A DNA stretch of 64,000 nt from Yponomeuta sedellus (GCA_934045075.1 OW203731.1:14765062-14829061), one strand, 5' to 3'; positions 37,071 to 48,472 are shown, counted from the stretch's first letter. Made by a program: numbers and translations. The notes: generated from the letters alone by a model not told the origin.

Positions 37071-37437
37071 ACACTATTTTTTTTTTAATGCACTAACCCG
37101 TGCTAAGGAACAAATTTAAAAACCTATTTAATTTGTTCCTTAGCACGGGTTAGTGCATTAAAAATAAAAATAGTGTAATCATGTGGGTACAGTGATATCG
37201 TTCCGATGTTAAACCTAACTGCAAAGTAGGTGGTCGGGGCTGTAAGTAATGCAATTTGCTTAAGTCAGATGTCGCTGCCTGTACGTAATACAGAGAATAT
37301 TGTAAAGAGGTTTGAAATTTCACTGATGCCGTGAGTCGCCCATTGGCTCAATTGGTAGAGCGCTGGTACGGATAGCCAGAGGTTGCGGGTTCGAATCCCG
37401 GCATGGGTGAAATTTTTAGCCTCTAAATGGGTTTTTA
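37071..37437. mobile_element. PalT copy 3, palindromic outer end
   Basis: The 14 bp target duplication AATTTAACTTTATT lies at 37057-37070 and 37438-37451. Here the left arm breaks after AAAACCTATTTA and the outer end returns inverted: ATTTGTTCCTTAGCACGGGT to TAAAAATAAAAATAGTG. A full plus unit then runs ATCATGTGGGTACAGTGATA, GATGTCGCTGCCTGTACG, the tRNA-like segment and GCCTCTAAATGGGTTTTTAA. Confidence 0.85.
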
Positions 37438-37451
37438 AATTTAACTTTATT

Positions 37452-38267
37452 GAGGGCAATCATGGAATCTTATCACACGGAGGTGGCACTGATGTATTTG
37501 GCTTAAGATGACTTGAGAATTGATGGTCAGAACGGAGTTTTCTTTTTCACCGCTGCATTTTCTCCACTACAATAGGGCCGAAGGCAGCGGCTTACATTTT
37601 ACGTTGTATATTGACATTCAGAAAACAATCAAAATTCTTTACGTTGAAATAAATTGATTTGATTGATTGATTGAGCACAAACAAGAAATAAAGTCAATCA
37701 ATAAAAATCTCAGAAATTGATAAACGCTTCATAGTAGAATAATATTATAAAGCAGCACGTATGATACAACAACCAGACCGATTTGTATGGCTCGTTTAGG
37801 ACCACGTGACTATATTGACTTTTCAACTGGTCATATTATAAAAAGTATTAGACGTAGATAAAAGAAACTACCTACCACATTTATTTGTCATTTAACGTGT
37901 CCTCTCCTATTCTATTGAAACATTTTGTAGAGAAAGTTATCCATTCTGAAAAGTAAGAAATGGTAAAAAAACAATGAAAGCTGCATGAAAGCAAATTGAT
38001 TTTTTAAGATTTATTTTAAATAAAATATATGTATACGAGTTCAAAACAGTGTCTTTATTTCAATAACAGAAAAAGAGACAATCATCGAAGTAGAAAAAAA
38101 TTGTCATTATTTTTTTTTCGTCAAAGGTGCAGCAAGTGAAAATCCATATGAAATCTAGATAATTTTAAATAGGATATTACAGAAGAAATTTCAAAAATGT
38201 TGTAAATAGGTTTATACCGTTACATAGATAAGCCGTGATCTCAATTAGTGTTAGTTAGTTAGACCTG
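37452..38267. other. No gene recognised
   Basis: AT-rich, with AATAAATTGATTTGATTGATTG at about 37650, a short tail-like run. Unassigned. Confidence 0.4.
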
Positions 38268-38515
38268 AGATTTCCGTACTAAGCCTCATAGTTGGGCCAT
38301 TGTACGTGGCAAGCGCTGAGGTACCTACGCTAACACCTCAGACACTAGGGTTTCCTTACGATGTTTTCCTTCACCGTCAGCGAGTAGTATTGCTACTATA
38401 ATTTCACAAATGTACATAACTTAGAAAACAAAGTCATTGGTACATGCCGAGGTTCGAACCCACGACCTCTCGATTGAGAAGCCGGCGTTCTACACCGCTC
38501 CGCTACCACCGCTCT
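38268..38515 (-). mobile_element. tSINE-B, intact minus copy
   Basis: Order: CCTGAGATTTCCGTACTAAG, CCTCATAGTTGGGCCATTGT, CCTTCACCGTCAGCGAGTAG, TACATGCCGAGGTTCGAACC, CACCGCTCCGCTACCACCGC. It is the empty-site reference for the MITE insertion at 24106-25058. Confidence 0.85.
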
Positions 38516-39940
38516 TAGCTCAATTAGTTTTAATAACATCAATTTAAAAAATCCTCATAAGTCCGCATAATGTTAAAGGCCAACGACGGAACCCTTCACT
38601 GGCCACCACCAGTTTTTTTTTCATTATATTTTTCAATGGTTTCCCTCATACTAATGAATTTTTCAGTTCCATTTATTGTTACGTATTTCAATTCCAGTCG
38701 ACTAAACTATTAAAATAACAGGCAGCTCTGCTTGTGCAGTAATTCTGAGGTTGAATAGGCTTCACATTGGACGTGTTTACTTTTCAATGAAGCTGGAAAT
38801 TACATTCGAGCCACGAAATATTTTTTTAAAAGGCCAATGAACTGTTTTTCCGTTAATTCTCAATCGACGTAGTGCAGCCAAAATGTAACCAAATTGTACG
38901 TAGTTCAGTTCAGTACTCAGTTCAAATGTCCTCATTATAGACCGCGCACTTTTATAATGTAAATTACAATTTTTGTTAGTAATAATATGGGCACACAAGT
39001 CATATATTATTAAAATAACGCAATACCTGAAAACGTTGTCTATACAATCTATTATTAAACCACTTCTCGAAAACTAAGTTGCATGTACACTAAAATTTAT
39101 TTTTATAGTTTTCATAAATCAACCGCACCATGTTCTAAGATAGTACGAAATAAAGTTTGGTGCGCTAAACTTTTGCTTGTTAAAGTGGTTTTAATTACTA
39201 TCGATACTCAAGAAATAGTTTACAGGTTTCAAATTATTTTATAAACCCTTTGTATGAGCTCCACTTACAAAAACTTTCACTTAATTTTAGTTTTTAAGTT
39301 CCAACACTTTAGGGATTGTACAGCGTCGGCATCCCGCTCTGACCAGCTTATCCTTTAATTTTATTGATTGTACGATTATACTTTCGGAAGAATACAGAAT
39401 ATAGACACTCGAAAATAAAATCGCGGATAGTTTAGGCGTGTTTTCATTTGGTTCAGCATGGAGCAAAATGTTTTATGAGCTTCAATACTGAAAACCGTTT
39501 AACAAATCAAAAACTAAATACATTTATCTAAGTCTGTAAGTAATTATTCTGGAGCTTATAATATTTGCTACATTCGTCAAAAGAATTTTTATTATTTTGC
39601 AATCACTAAAAACTACTTATAGAACGTGCGAGCGCGAAGGAACGCGCGTCGTACATTCATACAATCTCATGAAGATCAATCCACGTCACAACGAGCTATA
39701 AGCGGCCTGCAAGATTCCATTCTAAACAAATCCTTTAATACTTACGAAGCTAGAGACTACAATACAAGTGCAAAAAAGCCCGTTTCCGGGTGCTCGTCGG
39801 CCGCCCGCCGGCCACACGTAGCCGAGCTTTTTGTGCGCTAGTGCAATACTAGTCTGTAACTCGACAGTATTTAAGGATTATTTTGCATAGTTGCGCTCGC
39901 ACGTCGGTAGCCCTTATTGACGTAGATAGACCCTTAATGA
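38516..39940. other. No gene recognised (first intron of the 40.1-kb gene)
   Basis: It lies downstream of the minus-strand exon at 40141-40317, so later exons of that gene could be here or further left. A plus frame at 39626-39841 is GC-richer (GGCCGCCCGCCGGCCACACG) but runs against the gene and has no recognisable motif. Confidence 0.35.
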
Positions 39941-40114
39941 GCCGTTTTCAGCACAAATTCAAAAACCGCTTCATAGATTACAGGCTTGGCCATAGAAGAA
40001 CCGAAATGCAGCTGTCAAAATAATCTGTGCTAAGCAAAATTTGACAGTCGTGTCCCTGTCCTTGTATGTTTACGCCTACTATGGAGCGCTTTGTGAATCT
40101 GTGCTGAAAACGGC
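39941..40114. mobile_element. MITE with GCCGTTTTCAGCACA termini, copy 1
   Basis: Left end GCCGTTTTCAGCACAAATTC, right end the complement GAATCTGTGCTGAAAACGGC. The interior has TGGCCATAGAAGAACC and GCTGTCAAAATAATCTG, both shared with 53561-53945. It ends only 20 bases from the GTGAGT donor of the exon at 40141-40317, inside its first intron. Confidence 0.8.
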
Positions 40115-40140
40115 GCATTGCTTAATTAGCGCATACTCAC

Positions 40141-40317
40141 AGCATTTACCACTTGCGGTGCCGATTTCAACTGCTCAGCTGTAGCCACGTGGAGCTGTTC
40201 CCGGTTCTGATTGAACAGCCCCAAAGAATAGACCGTCGCCAGAGTCACACCCAACAGCACTAAGACACACAGTGAACACATACACACTTTTGAGTTACGC
40301 GATACCACCATCGCCAT
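40141..40317 (-). CDS. First exon of a single-pass membrane protein (family unknown)
   Basis: The exon encodes 59 residues. Residues 1-10 (MAMVVSRNSK) are followed by a hydrophobic stretch at about 11-35 (VCMCSLCVLVLLGVTLATVY and on), then a polar stem (NQNREQLHVATAEQLKSAPQ). This is the layout of a signal anchor, with the rest of the protein outside or in the lumen (type II). The exon ends GTAAATGCT followed by GTGAGT, a consensus donor, in phase 0. The start context CAAAATGG is close to the insect optimum. GC content is higher than in both flanks. Glycosyl- or sulfotransferases, membrane peptidases and similar type II proteins are possible; I cannot choose. The alternative donor GTAAAT, nine bases earlier, is weaker. 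Confidence 0.6.
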
Positions 40318-40699
40318 TTTGTTCGGGTCAGGAAAATTTTAGTTATAGAATTTTACTTTTGGCACGGGTTTGGTTGGAAGAACACTTCGGTGTATTGGTT
40401 ATTTTGAAGAATTAATTACACACTGTTTTGGTTGATGATCATAGTCGTTTTTTTATTGTATCTACCTAAACACCCCTGTTTCGTTGTTTTTTTTTAATAG
40501 CAGCTACATCTTAAAAGGAATATTTACACACCTAACTGATTTTTTTCTTACTTCTTAGTATTTTCTTGTTCGGTTTTTTGTTTTTATTTTAGGCATTAAA
40601 TTAGACATTTTGTTGCTTTCAAAAAACATTCGTTTTATAAGTAACACTTTTAAGTGCGAGTTGACCGTGGGTTCTGTACCACCATAAGTATGAAATAAT
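40318..40699. other. Upstream region of the 40.1-kb exon
   Basis: AT-rich. It should hold the 5' leader and promoter of the minus-strand gene. No TATA box at a sensible distance was recognised. Confidence 0.3.
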
Positions 40700-40884
40700 C
40701 TATGATATAAAAATGAATCGCAGAATGTTTTGGTAAGCCCATATTGAACCGATTGAAAGAGCAGTTGAACCGATTTCGGTAATTCTTTTTTAAAATATTC
40801 CTTGAAGTACGGGGATAGTTCTTACGGAGAGAAAAATAAGAATCGACTGTTAGGCGGTACGAAGTTCGCTGGGTCAGCTAGTAG
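40700..40884 (+). mobile_element. Dispersed repeat ending GGTCAGCTAGTA
   Basis: ATATAAAAATGAATCGCAGA, GAACCGATTTCGGTAATTC, TCTTACGGAGAGAAAAATAA and GAAGTTCGCTGGGTCAGCTA follow an order that I recall from a repeat abundant in Lepidoptera and other insects. Only one copy is in the window, so the boundaries are approximate. Confidence 0.45.
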
Positions 40885-40974
40885 TATATGACTAATATAA
40901 ACTAACTCTGTGTGGAAACCTGAGTGTGTGAGTTGTTGAACTACCTCAGCGTAGCAGCGTATGTATGTAGTCTA

Positions 40975-41200
40975 TACATGTTCCACCGCAGGGCACAGGC
41001 GTTTTCTCAGACGGAGAGAGCATAGGCTTAATTTACGACGCGTGCCCAGCGCGAATTGGCAATTTCAAGCGCTGAGGTAATTGAACATCTCAGACACTCA
41101 GATTTCCTCACTATATTTTCCTTCAATATTATCGAGTAGTATTGCTGTTACTACAACTTTACAAATGTACCTACATAACATAGAAAACAAATTCATGGCA
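40975..41200 (-). mobile_element. tSINE-B-related fragment fused to the CTGCAGGGCAC repeat
   Basis: CCACCGCAGGGCACAGGCG and GACGGAGAGAGCATAGG match 62266-62330. They are followed by AGCGCTGAGG, TTTCCTCACTATATTTTCCT and GAGTAGTATTGCTGTTACTA of the tSINE-B body. The same junction occurs at 62256-62380 and 53985-54130. The two blocks therefore probably form one longer family of which tSINE-B copies are parts. Confidence 0.6.
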
Positions 41201-42235
41201 TTTTTATTATTTGAAAGTGAAATGGTTCTTATTGCCAACAAATATTAAATAAAGTACACTGAAATAAATCTTACACATTTGTTGGGAGATCCGCTATAAT
41301 ATTATCAGAAAACTTTATTTCGTCTACCTATTGTTGTTCAATAGATGCCCTTTAAAAGTATACGTCGTAGGCAGAGTTATACAGTTCCGTTTGCACCCTT
41401 CAGGTACGAACCCTAATAAAAGTCAATTACGTTAGGTACAAAAAATACTTAAGACGATGCCCATCTCTTTAGAAATCTGGGTTTTCCCACGGCTTCGAAA
41501 CTAGAGCTGGCTCAGTGAAAGCGCCTAGGAAATTCCATGAAAAGGCAGCTATCATCATAATAGACACACAGGCATTTGAAACAAGCTCTCGCGTCAAAGA
41601 CATTTATTCCCCGACGACGGTTCCTGATTTTCTACGATGTATGTTAATGCCTCAGCGAGGAATGTTAGAGCTGCCTAGACTAGATTGATTCTGAGTACTA
41701 GAAAGGCTATTTCTCGAATAGGAGCAAAGCTTCTCTTTTTGTCTGCTTTCACTTAATAACACCAAAGAGGCGAGTAACTATTTCAAAATTTCCAACCTCT
41801 TCTAAGCTTTAATGTAGTGCGAATCAGTAGACGCGCTCATGGCCTACCGAATGATATCGACGACGACGACAAATCAGTTGTAACTTCCATTAGGGTTTCG
41901 TAGTCAACAAGGGACCCTTATAGTTCCGTAGGCTGAGAATCACGTTTAAAAGATATAGGAACTTGAGTTTTTAAGTGTCACTTTTTTCTCTCGAAATAGC
42001 TTTTATTACTCATTACTATTGTAAAAAATGTGATGAGAGACAATTTAGAGAACAAACAGATGTGTGAGAATTTTTCAAAGAGTATGGAGCGGGCAGGAAA
42101 AATTTGTATATTTCTGGAATCGCAAGTTTGGCTGTGATATCCTTGCTGATGTATGTAGTGCTACTTATTTGAGATTTTTTTTGCGTACTTTTTATATCGG
42201 TACCTTTCGCGATTCCCAAAAATGGTTTTATCAGT
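41201..42235. other. No gene recognised
   Basis: AT-rich, unassigned. Confidence 0.4.
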
Positions 42236-42532
42236 TTAAGTAACAATACGCTCGGTCAGGTGCAGGATGAGCGTGACCGTCCCTTGACTACCGCTAGTGG
42301 CATTTTTCCGAGCGCTTCCGTGCTCCGCAAGGCACGTCATGTAATGACAGTTGTTAAGCCATATCAGAGCCCTCATGAGTGGTTGCATAACTTCTGACAG
42401 TATGACCCGCCACTGACTTACAATTCTCCACCAACCCGGACTTGGCCCCCGTGGTGGAGTATGGCCTGACCTTCCTGCGATGCAGGAAGAGACCCGTGCA
42501 CCAGCAGTGGGGACATACAAGGGTTGATATCG
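42236..42532 (+). mobile_element. 5S-SINE, 5'-truncated with internal deletion
   Basis: Starts within the 5S-like head (CGCTCGGTCAGGTGCAGGAT), lacks the GGTGCCGGCTG block, keeps ACTTGGCCCCCGTGGTGGAG and ends GGGTTGATATCGTAG. Confidence 0.8.
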
Positions 42533-42798
42533 TAGACTTGCGTGTATGATTTTAATTTTAACTCAATACCTCCACGCGTTTCCGGGATAAAGGGTCTTGA
42601 CAGAGGGTCGGACCGACGGACGGACAACAAAGTGTTCCGTTTTTCCTTTAAATTTATTTATTAGCGACACAAAACAGCAAGACAACAATATAAATACCAA
42701 ATAAAACATTCCCATTCCCTTAAAATTGTGAAAAAATCGAACCTCTACGCTAACGCCAAAAATGTTACAGTCGCATTGCATGGTTTTTATTATTAGAA

Positions 42799-42946
42799 AC
42801 CTCTGTGGCGCAGCGGTAGCGCATCTACTATGCAAGAGGTCCCGGGTTCGAACCCCGGCCGGGGATTAAAAAAAACCCCAGGTCACGATACAGGGTATCC
42901 TAGTGTGGGGCCAGCAATGTATGTGCCTGTATGTAAATGTTATGTT
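42799..42946 (+). mobile_element. tSINE-A with internal deletions
   Basis: Head ACCTCTGTGGCGCAGCGGTA to GGTTCGAACCCCGGCCGGGG. About 40 bases between AGGTC and ACGATACAGGGTATCC are missing compared with 33816-34015. The tail is ATGTTATG. Confidence 0.8.
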
Positions 42947-43072
42947 AAATTGATTTTTGGTAACTTGGAAAACCCCGAAACAAATATTAGGAATAACACG
43001 AGACTAACAACTTTAGTTAGAATATAAAATTTTTATTTGGCGTCATAACTGATTTATTGTACGCAGCCAGCG

Positions 43073-43255
43073 CTGAGGTATACCTCACACAGTAAGGTTT
43101 CTTCGCGATGTTTTCCTTTACCGTTAGCGAGTGGCAATGAAAACTTCACAAATGAACGTAACATAGAAAACAAAGTCATTGGGCATATCGGGATTCAAAC
43201 CCTCAACCTCCCGATATGAGGCCAGCCTTATACTGCTGCACTACCACCGCTCTCA
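43073..43255 (-). mobile_element. tSINE-B, minus copy
   Basis: CAGCGCTGAGGTATACCTCA, GATGTTTTCCTTTACCGTTA, AACAAAGTCATTGGGCATAT, then the decayed head (GGGATTCAAACCCTCAACC) ending CTACCACCGC. Confidence 0.75.
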
Positions 43256-43660
43256 GTAAGTACCTGTTACGTCATAAAATAAAAATTAATAAGTAATTCG
43301 TACTGGGTAGTTAAAATGATAAAGTAAATAATGAATTTCCCGAGTCAGGAAACTACGTTCACGATGCCAGCACGGCATGCGAAAAATGAACTGAAGAGAT
43401 GCCACTGCGTTTCACAATATCTTTCTCAACGGGTAAGGAATGTTGGAAAACGATGCTATTTTCCAGGGAATATTGTTTTTTCGACGCGTGAGGAAAAACA
43501 TTTGAAAAGAGAACACGTTGGAGTTTTCAAGTGGGACTTGTAAAAAGGACTTTAGATAATAGCACGTAATAGCTAGCCAGCGTCCACGGCTGGGAATCGA
43601 ATAAAAGCGTTCTCTCGAGTTTGTTCGGGTTTGGCCTGTTTCATTGATATAAACCCTTTG
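43256..43660. other. No gene recognised
   Basis: A 70-codon plus frame at 43331-43543 (ends HVGVFKWDL) has no motif I recognise and no donor. Confidence 0.35.
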
Positions 43661-43662
43661 TC

Positions 43663-43858
43663 GACCTCTGTGGAGTAGCGGTAGCGCATATGCCTATCAT
43701 CCAAGAGGTCCCGGGATCGAATCCCGGCTGGGGAAAAAAACCCCCAGGCCTTGGAATTTTACATGTTTGTGATGTCGTTGTTTCTGGTTCCCACGACACA
43801 GGGTATCCTAGTGTAGGGTCAGAAGCAATGTACGTATGCGCCTGTATGTAAATGTTAA
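43663..43858 (+). mobile_element. tSINE-A, plus copy
   Basis: Head GACCTCTGTGGAGTAGCGGT to GGGATCGAATCCCGGCTGGG (B box altered to GGATCGAATCC). The body is complete; the tail is ATGTTAAATATTAAATT. Confidence 0.85.
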
Positions 43859-43870
43859 ATATTAAATTAG

Positions 43871-44189
43871 GATGTCCCCACTGCTGGGGCACGCGTCTCT
43901 TCCTGCATCGCAGGAAAGTTAGTCCATACTCCCACCATGGGGGCCAAGTCCGGGATAGTGGAGGATTGTAAGTGGCTGACCTTAATGTCAGAAGTTATCA
44001 CGACTGCCGTTGCATGCCAGCCGGCACCAACGGCTTAACGTGCCTCGCGAAGCACGGGAGCGCTCGGAAAAAAAGCCACTAACGGTAGCCACACGATGGT
44101 CACCCATCCAGCACCTGACCCTGCCAGTTGTTGCTTAACCCACGTGATTGATTCCAATCACTCCTTTCCACTTGGCCACGAGCGCTTCC
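43871..44189 (-). mobile_element. 5S-SINE, minus copy
   Basis: The plus strand begins GATGTCCCCACTGCTGGGGC and ends in the complement of the head, CCGCCTG-type to CACGAGCGCTTCC. It abuts the tSINE-A copy at 43858 with 12 bases between. Right of it, TTTGACAAAATAGTTTGACT occurs twice (44194 and 44314) in direct orientation. Confidence 0.8.
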
Positions 44190-46023
44190 TTTGTTTGACA
44201 AAATAGTTTGACTATGGTTTGACTGTACTTTTTGGCATTTAGAATCTTATACAGGAAGGATCATTACGTTAATTTGACCACGAGGAACGATGTTTCCACG
44301 TGGTCAAATCAGTTTGACAAAATAGTTTGACTACGTGGAAGAACTCGAATAAAATACTACTTATTTAGTATTAAGCCCGCTAATAGTACACTTAATATAA
44401 TAATAATATAATTAATTTAATAGTAATAATAATATACTAGGTATGTAGGTTTGCTGGAAGAAATCTCGCACAGAGATAAGCTCGCCTTTTTACATGTATT
44501 TTCTTAAATTGTATTTCTTTTAGTGTTTTTGGTGTACATTGTGTTTGTTGTCATAATCATCATCGATCCAGCCCATCACAGTTTTCAACTATCAGAATTG
44601 AAATATTAGGATAACATATTAATTTTGTGATGAATATGTGGTTTGTTACTTATCTACTTAGCATGCTGAACAGGCTAATGCAGCAAGTGTTATGGGGACA
44701 TTGGCTTCAGATATGGCCCGGATTGGCTTCAGATACGACTAAAGTTTGTATGAACTTATTAGGATGTTTGTTACTCAATGACGCTGTAACGGCAGAACGA
44801 ATTTACGTAAAGCTTGGATAGAGATAGTCATAGACTCAGATCTGAAATAACGTTTGTGAGGTAAGCTAGTAAGTAGTCGATAAAGGAATAAAACTTTTAT
44901 CGAGACCTTGTGCTCCTCTAGCATGATTTACACTATAATAGGTATTTATCATTGTAGATCACCTTTTACACACATTTTTAAGAAATATCTTATCGTATTT
45001 TTACATTGGATTAAAGTATTAACATACGAACGGATATGGTATGGAGCGTACCGAATCCACTATCTGACGCATCTTTAACTTGTCGCTCTTGGACCCAATG
45101 TGGACGCCAAGGTCGGCGTGCCAGGACCTGAGGAAGATCTAGCAAAGCGCCGCCACGCAACAAGATAAAATTATACAGTTCTATTTTGAAAGAAATTCAT
45201 CTGCTTTGCGCGTGGCAAGGTAGTAGTATAAAACACATATAACGCCTGATTTAATAAAACTACCGTTAACTGACGTATGCTCAGTTAGATTGCTCATTCA
45301 TATCCCTCAGGCGTTTATTCACAAGCACAAAACCTACCAACTCCATCCAAGCTCATATTTCAGAGCAAAAATATGTTGGCTGTACTCACATATTACAAAA
45401 CAAGAGTTTAAATTAGCACTTCGGAACATTAAAAGCACCCCTTTGTTTCGGAATCGCGCTTAACGCCTCAGCGCCTGCGAAAATCAGCATATCAAAAGCA
45501 TTACCACGATCTTTTGCATGCATGAGCCAATTTATTCTAAAAAGAGTGTAACCGCCGCGGCATTGTATAACGAGATATGCCCTTCGCCATTTGCATTTGA
45601 CGGTCTTTGCTTTGCCTTCATAGGGCTTTGAATCCAAAGCCGACTGTCGGAAGCAGCGCGCGACGATAACCAGACGACAGGCGTGTATCTAGGAATTTTG
45701 TTCTGTTTACTTATTATTAGAAACAAAGAAAAATCAAAAAGAGACGAAAGAGGTTTGTCAGGATCTTGGTATGTTAACATTGATCACTGTTTACACTATT
45801 TTAAATTAATGTTGATGCAGCAAAACCTGCCAGTATCGTGGCAAATGGCAGACCATAATATCTACCTACCTCTCATGAAGGCTAGTTTGTACTGGTCAAT
45901 TGTTATTTTACTGGTTTACGCTTAATAATATTATGGGACAATAGACTCTTCCAGCCACTATATTTTGTGTAGTTTTGATTCGTGATTAAAGTTTTTAATC
46001 AAACGTTGAAAACAAGATTATTC
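44190..46023. other. No gene recognised
   Basis: A plus frame at 44627-44821 and overlapping frames at 45413-45925 have no recognisable motif. The segment 45400-45680 is GC-richer with stops avoided on the minus strand, but lacks clear splice sites. A 10 bp inverted repeat TTTGACCACG/CGTGGTCAAA lies at 44274-44308. Confidence 0.35.
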
Positions 46024-46035
46024 ACAGTGTTACTC

Positions 46036-46276
46036 TATATCTATCTATAATCAGACCATATCAACCCACTGCTGGGCATAGGCATCCTTTTTATTGCGCC
46101 ATTCCTCACGATCCTGTGCTAACCTGATTCATCTCTGACCCGCAACCCTCACGATGTCGTCTGACCATCGTGTCGGTGGTCTGCCTACCAACCTCCTTCC
46201 CTCCCTTGGCCACCACTCCGATACTGCCCTGGTCCACCGACCGTCTTCCCTTCTAGCTGAGTGTCATTACTCAATT
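46036..46276 (-). pseudogene. RTE-type LINE C-terminus, 5'-truncated and broken
   Basis: Translated on the minus strand it reads DGRWTRAVSEWWPREGRR, then GRPPTRWSDDIVRVAGQR, a stop where the family has tryptophan, then IRLAQDREEWRNKKDAYAQQ and WVDMV. The GRPPTRW-DD-V-AG-W-AQDR-W---AYVQQW pattern is the typical end of RTE-clade reverse transcriptases. Target duplication ACAGTGTTACTC lies at 46024-46035 and 46277-46288, so it is one clean, short, dead-on-arrival insertion with a TATC-type tail. Confidence 0.85.
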
Positions 46277-46288
46277 ACAGTGTTACTC

Positions 46289-46611
46289 AATTTTAAATAA
46301 TTTTAAATGAAAAGGTACCATTGTGGTTGAATTTTAAATGATTGGTAACATATTAACAAGCAGCTATAAGGCAAATATTTTTTTGTCTTAATTAAAAGCA
46401 AAAAAAAAAACACTAGAATATGTTGCTAATAATTTAAAATTTTCCTTTCATAATTATGAAGGTACAGCGAACAAGACAAAAGAAATAATAAAAAAAGCCG
46501 GTCAAGTGCGAGTTAGACTCACGCACCGAGAGCTCCTTACAAATTTATGTATACTTACGTATTATAAATATATTTTTTTTTATCGAAATTCAAAGACAAT
46601 TTTTTTGTTGA
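46289..46611. other. AT-rich with a GCCGGTCAAGTGCGAG repeat fragment
   Basis: At 46492-46545, AAAAAGCCGGTCAAGTGCGA followed by GTTAGACTCACGCACCGAG resembles a short repeat I recall as common in Lepidoptera. Nothing else is supported. Confidence 0.4.
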
Positions 46612-46624
46612 TTGAAAATGTGTA

Positions 46625-47287
46625 CACTATTTTTATTTTTAATGCACTAACCCGTGCTAAGGAACAAATTTAAAAACCTATTTAGAGGCTAAAAATTTCA
46701 CCCATGCCGGGATTCGAACCCGCAACCTCTGGCTATCCGTACCAGCGCTCTACCAATTGAGCCAATGGGCGACTCACGGCATCAGTGAAATTTCGAACCT
46801 CTTTACAATATTCTCTGTATTACGTACAGGCAGCGACATCTGACTTAAGCAAATTGCATTACTTACAGCCCCGACTACCTACTTTGCAGTTAGGTTTAAC
46901 ATCGGAACGATATCACTGTACCCACATGATTACACTATTTTTATTTTTAATGCACTAACCCGTGCTAAGGAACAAATTTAAAAACCTATTTAGAGGCTAA
47001 AAATTTCACCCATGCCGGGATTCGAACCCGCAACCTCTGGCTATCCGTACCAGCGCTCTACCAATTGAGCCAATGGGCGACTCAATTTGACTTAATGACT
47101 TAAGCAATTTGCTTAAGTCAGATGTCGCTGCCTGTACGTAATACAGAGAATATTGTAAAGAGGTTCGAAATTTCACTGATGCCGTGAGTCGCCCATTGGC
47201 TCAATTGGTAGAGCGCTGGTACGGATAGCCAGAGGTTGCGGGTTCGAATCCCGGCATGGGTGAAATTTTTAGCCTCTAAATAGGTTT
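46625..47287. mobile_element. PalT copy 4: three units inside one target duplication
   Basis: GAAAATGTGTA flanks the whole block (46614-46624, 47290-47300, the last bases being shared with the element end). It has two units in the same direction (from 46629 and from 46941, each starting ACTATTTTTATTTTTAATGC and holding a complete tRNA-like complement) followed by an inverted unit ending GCCTCTAAATAGGTTTTT. Units one and two are nearly identical. The middle spacer carries ATCTGACTTAAGCAAATTGC and ACATCGGAACGATATCACTG. Confidence 0.85.
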
Positions 47288-47300
47288 TTGAAAATGTGTA

Positions 47301-47917
47301 GTTAAGATTTTTTTTGTATTTTGTAGTATTATTTACCAAATTTCATAGTTTTATTTTCCATGTCGGTGTTGTAGAAGTATACTCGTAGTTTGGAGATGGT
47401 GCCTCGTTTCAGGACCAGGATATACATTTTAACTTTCATTTAAAGTAAGGTCTAGGTAACAATCTTACATGAATAAAACGAAGCGGGAATTGCCACCGTA
47501 TATTGGACATAAATTTGCAAGAAAACTGTTATGTTTTATCAGCTGCTAACTATACAATTTGTTCTATCGTCTAGGCTACCTATGTATGTGTTCTATGAAG
47601 TTTTCTAGTTTGCCTCTGGGAATAAAGCTGGTAGATATTAGGAACGTACGCTTAAGCTGATTCAACAGAAATTTACAGTATTAGTTGGCTTAAAAGTACT
47701 TACTTCAAAGTACGGCCCTGTCAAGAAGAATGCACCTCTTTGAGCGCATACTACCTACGACAACGAATGCACGACCCGTTTGCTGCTCCATACACTAGAT
47801 GTCCTATTACAGATCAGATACAACGAAACGACGGTATCTATTGCATGTGATGAGCACTATTCCAGCACAAATTACCTAGATCTGAGAATTTATTCGTCCA
47901 TATTGGCTATTTCTTTC
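47301..47917. other. No gene recognised
   Basis: AT-rich, unassigned; a 102-codon frame from 47780 runs into the next SINE fragment and is spurious. Confidence 0.4.
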
Positions 47918-48007
47918 ACCAATCCGGACATGGCCCCTGTGGTGGAGTATGGCCTAACCGTCCTGCGGTGCAGGAAGGGACCCGTCCCCAGCAGTGGGGA
48001 CATACAA
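47918..48007 (+). mobile_element. 5S-SINE 3' fragment
   Basis: CACCAATCCGGACATGGCCC to CCCCAGCAGTGGGGACATAC. Only the last 90 bases of the family. Confidence 0.75.
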
Positions 48008-48149
48008 AAAATTATATCAATAAATCAATCACTGGTTATTTATTATCTTAACACAGCACAATTTATGTTAAATTGGTGTATATTATAAATTTTCGGTAAA
48101 TATCCGAATCGCTCATAGCCCCGGCTGCTTGAGTTATTTTAAAAGTTCA

Positions 48150-48472
48150 AGGTTGAGCAACACAGGGCGCATTCAGTGCATGCATGGGCGACCGTCTATG
48201 ACTAACGCTAGTGGCATTATTCCGAGCGGTTCCGTGCTTCGCAAGGTACGTTAAACAGTTGGTGGCGGCTGCCGTCAATATGTGGCAGTCGATAAACCAA
48301 GTCAGAGGCCTTAGAGCAGCTTCAAAATTTCTGACAGTAGGACCAGCCACTAATCTTGCAATCCTTTACCAACTTGCACTTGGCCCCCGTGGTGCAGTAT
48401 GGCCTAACCTTCCTGCGCCGCATGAAGTGGCCCGTGCCCCAGCAGTGGGAACATACAAAGGTTAATATCGAG
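48150..48472 (+). mobile_element. 5S-SINE, diverged
   Basis: GTTGAGCAACACAGGGCGCA, GGGCGACCGTCTATGACTAA and CGCTAGTGGCATTATTCCGA show a decayed 5S-like head. The copy keeps the body order and ends AAGGTTAATATCGA. Confidence 0.75.

Noticed and set aside
44627..44821. Membrane-protein-like frame of 64 codons
   Set aside because: Hydrophobic content is what AT-rich sequence gives by chance; there is no donor at its end and no similarity to the receptor exons.
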